A stretch of 64,000 nucleotides of DNA from assembly GCA_050084515.1 (NCBI GenBank), contig CM114273.1, positions 5,518,001 to 5,582,000 on the forward strand, given 5' to 3'. How positions within the stretch are numbered: position 1 is the stretch's first letter; each line of letters begins with the position of its first letter. Shown one piece after another: positions 22,270 through 34,309 of this stretch. The notes beneath the pieces are model-generated. The model saw nothing but the letters and a program-made list of their open reading frames with translations. It was not told the DNA's origin and made no database searches. The DNA comes from Blasia pusilla. Taxonomy: Eukaryota > Marchantiophyta > Marchantiopsida > Blasiales. Made by a program: the position numbers and the translations under genes.

Positions 22270-23040
22270 GCTTAAACCTTCTAATGAGAGAGAATCTATC
22301 CATTTTTCATCATGTTCAAGTGTTTGATCTTGATCCAAAATTTGGGTCACTTGATCATTCAAGTGTATATAAGCCTCCTACAAATTTTTAATGGAAATAG
22401 CATTGTGACCAAAAGCCAAGAAATATTTAAATGGCTTTTGGATCCGCGCTTTGAAACCTTTAAAGGAAAGAGGGTCTGTCCATTTTTCATCTTGTGGAAG
22501 TATTTCACCTTGATCTGAAACTTTGGACAGTTGATGATTCAAATGTATCTAAGCAATTTGCAAAGTTTCAATGAAAATGGAATGGTGACCAAAAACCCAA
22601 AAATATGTAAGTGGTTTTTGGATCTAAAGGCTTCAAGATTCTAAGGAAAGAGGATCTTGTCAATTTTTCATCTTATCCTAGTATCTCATCGTGATCTAAG
22701 ATATGGGACACTTGATCATTCAAGTGTATCTAGGTTGCCCTCAAATTTTCAAGGAAAATGGAGTTGTGATCAAATGCCCAAAAAATGTGTAAGTGGTTTT
22801 GGACCTGTGCAATTAGACCTTTTAAGGAAAGAGGGTCTATCCCTTTTTCTTCTTGTCGAAGTATTTCATCTTCATCTGAAATTTGGGCCACTTGATCATT
22901 CAAGTGCATCTATGCTTCCTAAAAATCTTCAAGGGAAAGGGATTTTTGACCAAACAATAAAAAATATATAAGTGGTTTTTGTAATGGTGTGAGTAAACCT
23001 TTAATAAAGGCGGTGGGTCTATTTTTCATCCTATCCAAGT
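22270..23040. repeat. ~180 bp satellite array, about four units
   Basis: Same family as 17,415-18,400. Landmarks gtgtatataagcc, atgtatctaagc, gtgtatctagg and gtgcatctatgc fall near 22,362, 22,541, 22,721 and 22,901, a period of about 180 bp. Units here look closer to each other than those at 17-18 kb. Confidence 0.9.
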
Positions 23041-23839
23041 ATATGCTAATAACATGGTTTTGATCAATGCAATAAAATTAATTGTAAGACCTTGTGAAAA
23101 TAAGTAGAAGGTTCAATTATTTTTTATGAAAAAATTATATCTTGACATGAAATTTTCACCATGATGTCCATGTGTTCTTAAAAGTGTATCTTACTTCCGT
23201 ACAAACATTCTCCAAAATGACAATTGCAACCAAATCTTCTCTCCTTAAAATGGTACTTTTTAATTTGAGTTGTTCTCTCTTTAGCTCTTGGTAGAAGGTA
23301 AAGCTCTTTCTCATTACAAGTTCCTTATACTCTAGTTTCGAACAGGTTAGATTCTAGATGCCGCTATAGCAAAGGGTGGATATAGCTTGATATTATATGC
23401 ATATTCGAGAGTGGAGTTGCCCGTGTGAGCCATTTTTTCTTTTATTTGAATTTTTGGCTGTGATGGTAGAAGTCCATCACTTCCCAAAAGCAATGGAGCA
23501 CTTGCATTGGGGATAACGCTTCTCCCCCATATCGATCAGGTAGAGCACATGATTGGTACCATGACCTAATAAAATTCTTTATTATCGATAATATTAAAAA
23601 AAAGATATTTAAATAATGAAATTTTTACTAATCCGTTACGCTAACATCACCATCACTCTACTATTCTAGGTCAATGGTTGAGTCATGTGGGTTTAGATGT
23701 AGGCGATAATTGGGTGGCTCAAGAGTTCTAATTCGGGTGGATGGACAAATATTTTCTATTGGAATTATTTAATCATTGGAGGAAAATTTTGAACTATCCA
23801 TGCAATTATTTATAGGTTCATAGTTTGGAACAACATATA
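23041..23839. other. no recognisable gene
   Basis: AT-rich. The only notable point is the similarity of about 23,350-23,440 to 22,020-22,120. Confidence 0.4.
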
Positions 23840-26390
23840 TGAGAAGCTCATCGTCTCCAACTTCGAGGCTCTTCCACCAATTCCAGATACACTCTTTAAA
23901 CATTCAAACATTGTGGAGGAGACTCTCTTCATGGTTCATCAAACTCACTGGATATAATGTTGAATTCCGAGAATCCAAAAATATCAAGATCATAGGTATT
24001 GTTAGCAAAATTGGAAGTCTTTCATTGTTGCTCTTCCTCATACTCTTGAATCTAATTTTCCATAACATATTCTTCTTCGTCTCTTCCCTTATAGCTAAGT
24101 CTCCAACGATACACACACCCTTATGAGTCAAAGTTCCCTATGTCGCCTACATGGACATCCTACCTCCTTTCATTGCTATTTATTCTGTATAACACATCCA
24201 CATCCTCTAGGTCCTCATCTAGCAAAACCGTGTTATCTTCATAATTATCATAATGATTTCTTGCATGTAAGTTGGACTCAATACCATCTTCTACAACCCT
24301 TCTAGCTTATTTATGTCTTTTATATATGTATGCCAAATCCCTAGCTCATTCTTCGGTCAATTTACTCCTATGCATATTGTGGATAAAATCATAACTACTC
24401 CTGTTTCTCTTTGTTGAAAAGGAAGAGATCACTTATGCTAATATGAGTTTGCGCAATGTTGGGGCACCTTGATCGTGCATGCTCCACCAATTGGAGGGGC
24501 TAGGTGAATCGATGACTTTCCTACCAAAATCATCTATAAGTAGTTCTTAATGGTTCCTGATTTTTCCCAACTCTTGCAAAAAAATAGCCACATAAGAATT
24601 AGCATCGGCAATATTAAGACCATGCACCCTCTTTGCATAGAGTTTCAAATATTCTTTGAGATCTCTCATGTCCTCAGCATTTGATGTGAATTTTTTAATA
24701 CTATCAAGATTGTAAGGGGCGAGAATTTAACCTATTATATATAATTTATTGTGGAGGAGTGCACAACGCCTTAAGATAACATCAAATAGTTTTAATGTGC
24801 ATAGCTTTTGACATTATCACAAAAAAATCGCAACGCCTTCCACCCATACTAAGCCATAGAGTTATAGGAAAAGAACAAGACTCTTCCATCATCTCAAATA
24901 TATGGCGATAAATATGCCCCTTCATTAGTTTATGACCATCACACTCTCTTAACATAGTAATAGTTGATAGAGCAATAAAAAATTCGGGAGGGATACAAGG
25001 CATGGGAGATTGAGACTATTGTGGCCAATCATGATTTTTGGATAGAAGATAAACTCCCTAAAATAATTTGTGGAAACCATGGCATGGAAAGCCTCCCTCA
25101 AGATTAAGACACGTCCCAATATTATAAATTTTTTTGTAGGGCGTATGTTAGTAGGAAGCAATAGTCATCTCTTCACTAGGTTGGTTTCTATGAATTTAGC
25201 CAGCATCCAAATTCTAGTTTTCACAAATATTACCATATCACAAGCTTGTGAAAAAATTATATACACTCAAGCTCACCTATTTCATTCTTCGCACACAAGA
25301 TCAAGAGAATATGATATACATCCATTCCAAAGTATATGAAGAAACTTTGCTTCAATAATTTCCCTACTACTTGTTCATTATTAGCATTGTCTGTAGAAGT
25401 TGCAACATATTTCTTTCACCATTTACTAAATTTTTTTTTATCTTGAGTCTATGCGCATGATAGTTATATGTGATATGCTAACTATTCAGCCATTTGGGAT
25501 TCCCCTTGTGTTTAAAGACTCCATTATTACTTCATTTTGTGAATGTAAAATCTTGATGTTCACTAAATACTCGCTCCTCGCATAGGCCCAAGCATACGTG
25601 ATGATCATAGCCCCCAAATGCAAATTATCCAATATGGCATCAACCTTTTCTTTCATCTTCCCATATTTTTCTCAAGTAGAGTAGTGTACAACAAATTGTA
25701 ACTAGGACTTGAGTAATCCTAGGCCTTCACCTTTGTTGTTGCCAACGTTGCTTTCTTGAAAACATTTTTCCGTACTACCTTGAATGATATTCCACATTAA
25801 TAGAAACACTTTGCCCATATGTAATTTTTAACTTCTATTCCTTACTCCTTAGGGGTTGAAAGAGTCCCTAAGATCAACTTGCTTCTTTCCGGTACCAGTA
25901 GTTGCCCGACTCAGCCCAACTACGCCTCTACATTCGTTGAGACTAACATTCGGTGTTATGTTTGCAACCCCATCAATATTGGACAACAAAGAAAAATTGT
26001 TTCTTATCTCAAGCGAGCCCAATTTGAATGTCGTTTTCTCCTCCACGTCACTCAAGGATCTCTCTTCCCTTCTCTATTCATTTCCCATAAATACTCTATT
26101 TCGGAGATCCCGTTGCATATTAAGAGGGATCTTCACACATAATTTGGCATGATGAGGTACCCTAATTCCTATCCTTTTTCTTTTGTCTCTCCTTTGTGAA
26201 ATGCTCCACCATCCGCATGTTGTGATGTATTTTCATCGAATAGCAACAATACTTATATTATCATTTGCTTGATGTTTCACATTACACTTATACTTCTTTC
26301 GAATGTTCTTCCATGATCTATTGAAGTTGAATTTGGTCATGACTACAAGTAGATATTATCCTCATCCAAACAATATTTGGATAATTCGTG
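23840..26390 (-). mobile_element. decayed hAT-type DNA transposon, transposase pseudogene
   Basis: Minus-strand translation shows remnants of a plant hAT transposase. At 24,310-24,520 the reading PSPSNWWSMHDQGAPTLRKL, then VISSFSTKRNRSSYDFIHNM, matches the hAT dimerisation region (family: P-x-x-W-W...P-x-L-x-x-L-A...S-x-x-x-E-R-x-W-S-x-x-x-x-I-H). Upstream, 24,780-25,000 reads HKLMKGHIYRHIFEMMEESC, the segment preceding that domain. Near 26,330-26,150 a possible BED-finger region (KCNVKHQ) is too broken to prove. In-frame stops are frequent, one inside the dimerisation region, so it is inactive. No terminal inverted repeats were located and the limits are approximate. Confidence 0.7.
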
Positions 26391-27000
26391 ATAATTTTAC
26401 ATGCTTAATAATTAAATATCTCAACTTGTGAAATATGTGCAAATTACACCATATATTGTCCATGAATGCTTTAATAGAAACCTTGGTATACTCATTTTTA
26501 ACAAGAAAGAGCAGTATACTAACTGTGATAACCAAGATACCTTCAATTCTCACGATTATCGAGTGGAAAAATATATTCTCACTCATCAATTTCATCCATC
26601 TATTGAAAAATAAACTTATATAAAAGAAGAGAGAAAGAAAGATATTGAGAGAGTGAGATTGTGAGATCATGCTAAAAATGAGTAAGTTTATCTAGGGGAG
26701 GATGGAAGCTAGGAAGGGAATTAATCCTATTGTTTTTTCTCATCTATCCCCACTTACTATTAATGCCCAAACAAAGTCCACTAATAAACATGTAATAAAT
26801 CCTCTTTTGTTCTCCTAATCCCAATCCTTTTTCAACTATCCTAACTTTTTTTATCTTCATTTGCAACTTATCTATTCTCTAATATAGCCACCCTATTCAC
26901 TTCTACTCTAACCTTCCCCTTTCCTTTCCACTCCTAAATACCAGTCACATGACTTCTTGGAAAACCACATCCAGCCTGCCCCTTCCTATATATGATCCAC
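26391..27000. other. no recognisable gene
   Basis: AT-rich sequence with only short frames. No support for a gene. Confidence 0.4.
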
Positions 27001-27235
27001 GTACACGCCCCATGCTTTAGCCCCCATAAAGCAAGCACCTAACCTTGGTGGGCCGTGCTTGGCTTGCAGCCTCCCAACCTAGGCCCGCAGCCAATCCGCA
27101 TGGCCCACATAACTTGAGGCTTAGCCCGTACCTTAGCCCATAGCCAACCCCATGGTCCAAGCTTAGGTCCGCACCTAGGCCACATGGGCCATGCGTAAGC
27201 CCACCTTTTCCATGCGTAAGCCCCCACACCTAAGT
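27001..27235. repeat. GC-rich degenerate short repeat (ggccca / taagccc motif)
   Basis: An island of imperfect short repeats rich in gcccac, gtaagccc and catggccc, standing out from AT-rich flanks. Two overlapping minus-strand ORFs (27017-27229) are low complexity (Gly/Leu/Trp-rich) and I regard them as artefacts. Confidence 0.6.
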
Positions 27236-27829
27236 CATAATTTTACTCATTCCCATAAATTTGGCTCTACTTAAACCTTAGCAAACCATTTATAAGCGCT
27301 GAGGCATCATGCTATTATAGTGGCTTTGGTATATTAACACAATTTTGCATCTTAAAATACTTGAGTGATATATTATTAGTGTACATTCAAGTATGGTGAA
27401 GTCCCAAATGATAGCACCACTTCCTGAAGCAATGAACCACTATAAATAACTCTTTTTTGCTAATAGACCATCTGCCCTCGCCCTTGATATTGCTAGTCGT
27501 CTTGCTTCATTACCCAATAGATCTCCCTTCTTGCAATGATATGCCTTGCACGTGTCAGGGAATTCCGGGTATTGGGTAGTTATTTTGGGATATTGGGTTT
27601 TATGCGGATGTTGAGAGCATCATGGATATATGAGTTTAGGGGACATAAATCTATGTGGGATGTCTAGAGTTGAGGGTATGCTTTCTCGATGAGATGATAC
27701 ATCAGCTGATTTGCCGCATGCAATTTTTTAGTCACTAGCATCTATATGCACTTTGTTTGTCAAACTCTCATGCCATATTACATTTATTCATTGGATCTAG
27801 GTCATATTGCCAAACTTTATGGTCCAATC

Positions 27830-28450
27830 CAAAAAGAGTATCAATATTCTTGCAGAAGTAGAAAGATCCAGTAAAGTTGGAAAGATTCAATAAAATCTTC
27901 TCATCCCATCCACAATGGGGCAATCACTTTGACTCTATTTAGACTAACCACATGACCAAAAACTTGATTTTTCTCAATCCAAATTAATTCTTTTTTACAT
28001 TCCCTTATAGCTTCTTTGCTCTAAGTATTAACAATAGCAACTTCACTAGTGGCTTCAAATAGATCATTATATCACTGATATAAATCATAATATACTCCTT
28101 CCCCGGAGAAACGAGGACTCTTCTCACCCATCCATATCCTGATGAAAGATGGAGTTGGAGTTCATCGATGAACGTAGGAGATGTATAACACTAACCGAGA
28201 GGCAACACTACAAACTTTAATGAGAAATATTTCGTTCTATAGGAATTAGGTAATAGTTTCATTTAGCATCCTACATAATAGATCATCTATCCTTGGAAGA
28301 GGAAAATTATTCCTTACCCTCCCTTAGAACTTGCACTCCATAAGGTGACTTATTAGTTTAGATGTACCCCTCTCACCCAATTACTTCTTGAAGCTTAACT
28401 TGAGTCTAGATTGAGCCCTCTATTATGTCCACGTCAAAAATGGTAAATAG
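27830..28450 (-). mobile_element. decayed Ty3/gypsy reverse transcriptase
   Basis: Minus-strand pieces follow gypsy RT order: SPYGVQV near 28,345 (family S-P-Y-G-A-P-V), then NNFPLPRIDDLL near 28,300 (family N-K-Y-P-L-P-R-I-D-D-L), and CKKELIWIEKNQVFGHVVS near 27,990-27,940 (family C-x-F-x-x-x-x-V-x-F-L-G-H-V-V-S). The catalytic Y/F-x-D-D block is not recognisable and stops are frequent. The probable gag zinc-knuckle of the same element lies at 28,780-28,944, with a small repeat element between them. Confidence 0.65.
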
Positions 28451-28671
28451 CCAAACGTTAGCCCCAAAGCTAGATCCGAGGTTTAATGGGAATTTTCGCA
28501 AGCAAAGCCCACTCCAATATGTATCTCCAACTTTGTGGTTTACTAACCCGAATCCTTTACTAATAGGGGGCTTCTTGCACTAAGCATCTATATCAACAAG
28601 AACCACCATGTTGCAATAAGCAACCTAAGGTAAGCAATATTAGGCATTCTCTTAGTGACCACATCCAACCT

Positions 28672-28770
28672 TGGTCACTAAGACATGCTTGGATATGTCC
28701 ACATACATGAGTGTACATGTCCAGACTTGTCCGTCCAGAGGAAGTCCTTGGCAATTTTTGTGCAACAAGG
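28672..28770 (+). mobile_element. small inverted-end repeat element, fragment
   Basis: Contains tccagacttgtccgtccaga and ends near ttgtgcaacaagg, matching one end of the family seen at 13.2, 18.4, 21.1 and 21.6 kb. It interrupts the decayed gypsy gag/pol. Confidence 0.5.
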
Positions 28771-28944
28771 ACCACGTCCCTTGGCTATGTGGTTGGTCTC
28801 GCCATAGTTGTAACAAGTCATTCTAGCGCACACTAATTTCAATTCGTGTGCAAAGCCCCTTTTGCCTTCTATGCTTCTTCTCTTCATGATATCATGCGAT
28901 TTATGTAGGTCACGCTCTCCTTGCTGATTTACAACCAAACACAC
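28771..28944 (-). pseudogene. retroelement gag zinc-knuckle remnant
   Basis: Minus-strand frame reads ARMTCYNYGETNHIAKGRGP, resembling a CCHC knuckle (C-x2-C-x4-H-x4-C) of a retrotransposon gag with the second and fourth ligands lost. Its position upstream of the gypsy RT remnant on the same strand suggests one former element. Confidence 0.5.
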
Positions 28945-30100
28945 TCATATTAGTAATTTTTTAGTCAATCGTTAGTACAACAAATCTAAGCCAATGTGAA
29001 CCTAATCCCTCACTCCCCAAACACAAGCAAGTCCTTCCGAACTAGGGATAAACCTCCCAATATTAGTTGAAGAACCTAAAACAACCTTAATGTTAACTAT
29101 CTATTTGGAGCCAATATCCAAGTCAAAAATCAGATTTCAAATATCAATAATGAATATTTTTTGGACTTGTCTTGGTGTATATATTTCAAAGATCCATATT
29201 GATCATCATGCCCTTTGTTCATTAGTCTCATGGTTCCGATGGAAGTCCCAAACGTTTGAATGGCCCTCCCCTCAATCCAACTATCATTATGATAGTATTC
29301 TATATTTATATTTTGTTAAAATTTTCACACATTCTTATTAATCCCAAATTCGTTTTGGTCTAATGGTTACCTCAAACCCCATGTACTATCGGTTCCAAAT
29401 TAGGTTCCACATAAATCTGGCTAGGCATGAGAAGCTTTAGGTAGAGGAGATTCGTTGACGTGATATAACTATGGTCGAGGAGATTCGTTGACGTGATATG
29501 ACTATTACGTCCGTAATATTTATGCACCATTTGGTATTTTATACACTAAATAGAGAACTCCAAATGATCATCGTCTTCAAGTGGGAAAGAGCACGAAAGG
29601 TATTTACTTTGCAACATATGTATCTTATATCATACGTGCTTTATATCATATTGCTTTTACCCTTTCTCTAGGCACCAGAGGGCTATTTCTAGATCCTCCT
29701 GCATAATGTCATAATACTTAGGGAGTACATGAATGTGTTCTCCTTGTCAACACGTGGTCAAGGCGGAACGGAGGAAAACGTAGGAGGACCAAAGCGAAAA
29801 AGCTTCTCCCTATCTTCTATATTCCTGAATTTTAACTAACCAAGAAAGGCTATAATGAAATCCAAAAATTTTACATAATTTACTAATGTCTTGGTTCCAA
29901 CCTTTTGCATATACCAGAGTTAGCTACCATACATCTCTCGGTGGCCCTCCATCCGAGAGATGTATGAACCCTAGAAATTATCTTCCTTGAGTTTCGAACC
30001 ACCGAAGTGAAGGTGATCCGTTTAGTAACACCGGAATGCATCTTCCATGCCTCTAAAGCTCGCTATCTCTTTCTCATAGGGTCTTAAAGGTTTATGGGGC
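28945..30100. other. no gene; small duplications only
   Basis: Contains a ~30 bp imperfect tandem duplication (ggagattcgttgacgtgata, twice, 29,445-29,505) and a hairpin at 29,928-29,966. No coding region recognised. Confidence 0.45.
29928..29966. repeat. perfect 14 bp inverted repeat
   Basis: CATACATCTCTCGG (29928-29941) and its exact reverse complement (29953-29966) flank an 11 bp spacer. Confidence 0.85.
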
Positions 30101-30103
30101 ACG

Positions 30104-30950
30104 ATGTTTCCAGGTTTCTTTTTCATCTTGGCCTGGCCTTCTTGGTATACATTTTCCGTAGGGTTATATTTGGTATGCAAGCATCAACGCAACGGTGAGT
30201 TCTTTGTGCTATCGAAGGTGAGTTCTTTGTGCTTTTCGATAGCATTGGAGATGCAATGTGCATGCGGGCGCCGGGGGAGTTCGGAACCACTTGTAATGAC
30301 GAGCACTGCCGGTACGAGTACGGCATCGCTATGAGTCCATCTCTACGGACATCATAACGCTCAAGGCCGACAGCGCTCGGAAGCGACGTCGATTTCGAAG
30401 GAGTCCATGGGGTTCTTGGCCTTGGCCGAGACCCATCACCTTCCCTTCGCAGCTCGGAGCCAAATATGGCCCCGTTTTCCAGTAATGCCTCCAGACCTCT
30501 AGACAATAGCAGGAGCCCCGAGCGCGGTGGCCTCTACCGGAATCGCGCTCAGAGCTTCTATGGTGTCCAGCATAGCGTTCGCTCCGGAGGAGTTTCTTCC
30601 ATGGGAACTCTCGATCTCTGATTCAACACCACCGAAGATCGCCATCTCGCGTTCCTGTGATCACCTTCAGGTTCGACATGCAGATCTTTGGGATCTTGCA
30701 GCAGCTCAAGGCCCGTCAGTCTGGGTAATGAGAGTGACGAGCTCGCGGGAGTAGCTCGCTAGTGATAGGACTCCGCTCCTGGCCAAAGCTCTCATGATCG
30801 ACTACGTGATTGGTCTGGGAGATGGATATTGGCCATCGAACTTTCTTTCGTATTGAATTCAATTGAATGTGGCAGAGCTCGAGCTTCTTTCAGCTTTCTT
30901 CGGATCTACGCTGCGCACACCGTTTGGCAGATTACAATGAGCGTGTACGT
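30104..30950 (+). pseudogene. aspartic protease (nepenthesin-like) fragment A, plus strand
   Basis: Plus-strand pieces of the same protease seen on the minus strand at 31-36 kb. At about 30,306-30,350 the frames give YEYG then STDIITLK after a frameshift; at about 30,432-30,480 ITFPSQLGAKYGPVFQ; near 30,650 PVITFRF. These correspond to the middle and C-terminal part of pepsin-like (MEROPS A1) plant proteases. Neither catalytic Asp motif is intact. The downstream stretch 30,840-31,050 is an inverted match of about 34,355-34,570, the 3' flank of fragment C. Confidence 0.7.
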
Positions 30951-31890
30951 TAGTAAGACTGGCAGGCGCTCAATTTGAAACTAGTGCAGAACTTTGGCAG
31001 TGCTGGTTTGGAGTGCGTACACATTCGAACATGCTCGAATTCGTTGAATGAGAGATTTTTGTTGTCAGAGATCCTCATCTCTGTCACCTCCACAATTGTG
31101 TTCGGATGGAAGGAGGGCGAATTCTCGGAGTTTAGAGTCCAGGCTAAGAATTTGAAGTCATGTATTATGAAAGAAACCCTATGGCCATCTTCGGTGGTGT
31201 TGAAGAAGAGATCCAGAGTTTGCATGGAGGACACTCCTCTGTAGGCCAGAGCGAAAGCTATCCTGGACACCAGAGAAGGCTATCCCGGTTCTAAGTGCTT
31301 GGTAGATCTCGAAGTCGGTGGTCCGGTAATGGTGGTGCGCTAGTCATCTGCCTTGGAGCTCTCAAGCTCTGCAGGTCCACACTTTGCCGCAGTGCGCGTC
31401 ATTGCCAGTGGATCCGAGCTCCCCTGAGCGCCAACATGCAGATTGCATCCCCATCTCCGCGCACATCTTGCTCGCTCAACCCAGAGCTCCGTAGCCGGAG
31501 GATTTCGATCGAGGCTGCCGAAAGCACGGGCTGCAGTCGCTGGATTTAGGGTCCGCCAGGACCGTGAACGTGTGAACGGGTCCGAGAGTGACATGGCGTA
31601 GCCTCCTCGGTGGTGATGTTTGCTCTTCGTCCCCGTTGATGACACGCGCGCGGGCTTGGCTGCGATGGACATGGTGGGCGATTCTCTCGGGGACGCTAGC
31701 GCTTGAGAGGTGGGCAGGCTCGGGGCGACTCATCCGATCTAGGGAGAGCCGCACAACTGGATGGACGGATGGATGCTGCCGCGGGGAAGATACGTAATCT
31801 CCACACTCAATCCACGCTGAGGGTGTGGACGGCTCCATCGCCATCCACACCTTCAGCGTATCCACTAGCACCTCCTCCTTCCTCCCCATC
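30951..31890 (-). pseudogene. aspartic protease (nepenthesin-like) fragment, minus strand, converging on A
   Basis: Minus-strand reading from 31,890: an N-terminal region with DTLKVWMAMEP, then near 31,560 FTVLADPKSSDCSPCFRQP, where the D-T-G catalytic motif is lost after the Asp by a deletion. After several breaks, 31,270-31,185 reads SRIAFALAYRGVSSMQTLDL then FFNTTEDG, corresponding to the late domain of plant nepenthesins (x-L-D-L-C-F-N-x-T). The copy is therefore deleted in the middle. It runs tail to tail into fragment A with shared 3' sequence at about 30.95-31.05 kb. Confidence 0.7.
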
Positions 31891-32840
31891 CTCCATTACA
31901 GGTCTAGTACACATGTCCTTTCAAAGATATGAAAGTTGAATAACTCCACTGGAGGAGGTAACGTGGTGGTGCCATTGCCATGGTTTTAATACGGACTAGA
32001 GGATCCCATACCCAAGCTTTACTTGGGACTAGCTGGGATGAAAAATACGTCCACGTTTAGAAACTAACCCAGTCAAATTTTAGATAGATAATTAGGTCAA
32101 ATTTTCATTTCTGGATTAGTTTGGAATTTTCAGTTTTGGATTAGTTTGCATTATTATGTTTGGATACGGATAGTCCTGACAAAGCCTATCCTATGTTTCG
32201 GATTAGGGTTGATCTAGCAATGAAATGTTCCATACTTCCTCAATGAAAGCCTACAAACCTCATGTATGATTGTCTTTGGGTAGAAGAGAGGCTTCTTCAC
32301 TTCCGGGTGAAAAGCTTGCAAAAGCTAATAGATTCCAATTTTTGAAATAGCATATTTTATTAACATTTAATGCACTGATTACTACCAACCACAAATTACA
32401 GAAGTAGAAGAGGAAATCAGATGAAGTAATCTCATTTAAGGTTTGGCTAGAAATTTGACAGATTATAGAACATAATTTTGATTGTGAAATTTCATATACA
32501 CTATTTAATCGATATTCTCAAAAATAGGAGGTAATTTCCGTAAAATCATATCCTAAAATGGCTCATTAGAAGTTTATTGTACATATGAATGAAGTTTACT
32601 AAGAGATTATTGCACCATTGGGTACTCAACTTACCGCCTTGGGTTAACTTAAAAAACACGGTAAACAATAAAATCTTGAATAACTCTTCACTATGTGATT
32701 TAATTGGACTGCCAAATGTAGCTCTCCAAAGATACTGTAGTTATAAACTATAACCTTCACTCCATTCTTTTCACACGATTCAGAATAATTTTCACGCTTT
32801 AAGGTCTTTGGGTCGAGGCTATTTGAATTGTTTTATAGAC
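31891..32840. other. no gene; repeated upstream sequence of the protease family
   Basis: Positions 31,990-32,090 (cccaagctttacttgggact, then aaatacgtccacgttt) recur at about 36,018-36,070 and 49,900-49,960, that is, upstream of other protease copies. The remainder is AT-rich with no recognised gene. Confidence 0.5.
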
Positions 32841-32879
32841 ACTATTTCAATTGGACACTAAGATGTATACTTATTCGGT

Positions 32880-33625
32880 TGAAAATGATCCACGCTCTCA
32901 ACCTCTGCAGGTTCTGTACTCGTCCCCACGGGCCATACTTGGCTCCGAGCTGCGAAGGGAAGGAGATGGACCCAAGGGAAATCCACGTCGCTTCCGAACC
33001 CCCACCGAAACGGAATCGAGGGAAGTCGAGCGCGGTGCCGTCGGTGGGCTTGAGCGTGATGGTGTCGGTACAGAACAGCCCCATGGTCATGGACTTATCC
33101 CCATACTCGTAGTGGCAGTGCTCGTCATGGCTCGTGGATCCGAGCTCCCTGGAGCGCCCGTTTGCCGATTGCATCCCCAACTCCGCGCACAGCGTGCTCG
33201 CTCAAACCAGAACTTCGTAGCTGGAGCATTTCGATAGCTGGTAGGGCGATCCAGGCTGCCGAAAGCACGGGCTGCAGTCGCTGGATTGAGCCCATGTCGA
33301 GTCGACTGCATTGAACCCATGTCAAGTCGATTCCCGTGTCCGCCAGGACCGTGAACATCTGAAAGGGCTCCTCGGTGGTGATGTTTGCCGCCCACTAAGA
33401 GGTGCTACCGCTGCTCTTCATCTTCGCGTTCATGAAGAGCAGCGGGTAGGCAGGCTTGACGCCAGGATAGTGGATCCGATCTACAGAGGAGCCACAACTG
33501 GATGGATGGATACATAAGCTCCACCACCATCGCGATTAGCAACGCTCCCGCTCCCATCGCGATGAACACCTTCAGCGTATCTGTGAGCAACACTATCACC
33601 TCCTCATTATTCCTCCCCATCATCC
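32880..33625 (-). pseudogene. aspartic protease (nepenthesin-like) fragment B
   Basis: Minus strand, N-terminus first. ATG near 33,623 starts a hydrophobic leader (TLKVFIAMGAGALLIAMVVE) compatible with a signal peptide. After a frameshift 33,308-33,358 reads MFTVLADTGIDLTWVQC, carrying the first catalytic D-T-G. Then CHYEYGDKSMTMGLF near 33,115 gives the flap-like Y-G-D-x-S motif of this family, and ISFPSQLGAKYG near 32,960. It stops being similar at about 32,900, before the second catalytic Asp. Of all copies it has the best-preserved first active site, but it is frameshifted and 3'-truncated. Confidence 0.75.
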
Positions 33626-34300
33626 TCCTTTAACATGAATATAGGTTTTATTTGGCAACTAGGCCTTCAGATTCTCCGATCGCATGCGAACCTCTCAGCT
33701 TTCATCTCCTTTCTTCCCATCCATCAGAATCCCGCACCCTCAATCTTGTATCAAATCATGCTCCATTTCTAGCTAGGATTCTCTAAAACCGCGCCTTCAA
33801 CGGTACCCGGACGAACCCGAGTCAACGGACTCGTGTCCAAGAACTTCCCCTAAGCGTGTCCATCCCACGCTCCCCTGATGAATTCGTGTCAACGGCGGTT
33901 TTTACAGCCACCTGTGCTGCACTCCCTAGATTGACCTACGTCAACGCAGTCCATTGTAAAATGTCCACGGTTGTGCTGTTCGAGAGGTTTCTCTTTCCAT
34001 CGACCTTTTGCTTCCAGGTTCGAGAGATCATTTTTCATTGATCGAACTTGGGCGTATGTTCTTTGGAGTTGGACCCAATGGACTCCGACAACGGTTCTGC
34101 AAAATGATCAGTTGTTGCAATCCCCATTTCAAGGGATCTCCATTGCTACAGTGACACAGGCATCGAGTTAAAGTGAAGGAGTGAAAGAAGAAGATCGATA
34201 CCAAACTTCGATTCGACCAGGGATCGACTGAAAACAGCGATATGACGAACAAGTAGGCTCCATGAGACAGGCAGGCTATCGCCTTGGGCTTTATTTCACT
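33626..34300. other. no recognisable gene
   Basis: Sequence between protease fragments B and C. Two or three acgtcaacg-like phrases at 33,820-33,950. No family recognised. Confidence 0.4.
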
Positions 34301-34309
34301 CTTAAAAAA

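Noticed and set aside
17415-23040. Regularly spaced repeats as a CRISPR-like array
   Set aside because: Repeats are long, diverged and contiguous with no unique spacers, and the DNA is eukaryotic. They are satellite units.
27017-27229. Two overlapping Gly/Leu-rich ORFs
   Set aside because: Low-complexity translation of a GC-rich short repeat.
31476-31889. 137-codon minus-strand ORF as an independent gene
   Set aside because: It is a chance open frame stitched from out-of-frame parts of a broken aspartic-protease copy.
33308-33358. D-T-G motif as a retroviral-type protease
   Set aside because: The context (TVLADTGIDLTWVQC, Y-G-D-x-S, FPSQLG, second D-S-G-T) is that of cellular two-domain plant aspartic proteases, not retropepsin.
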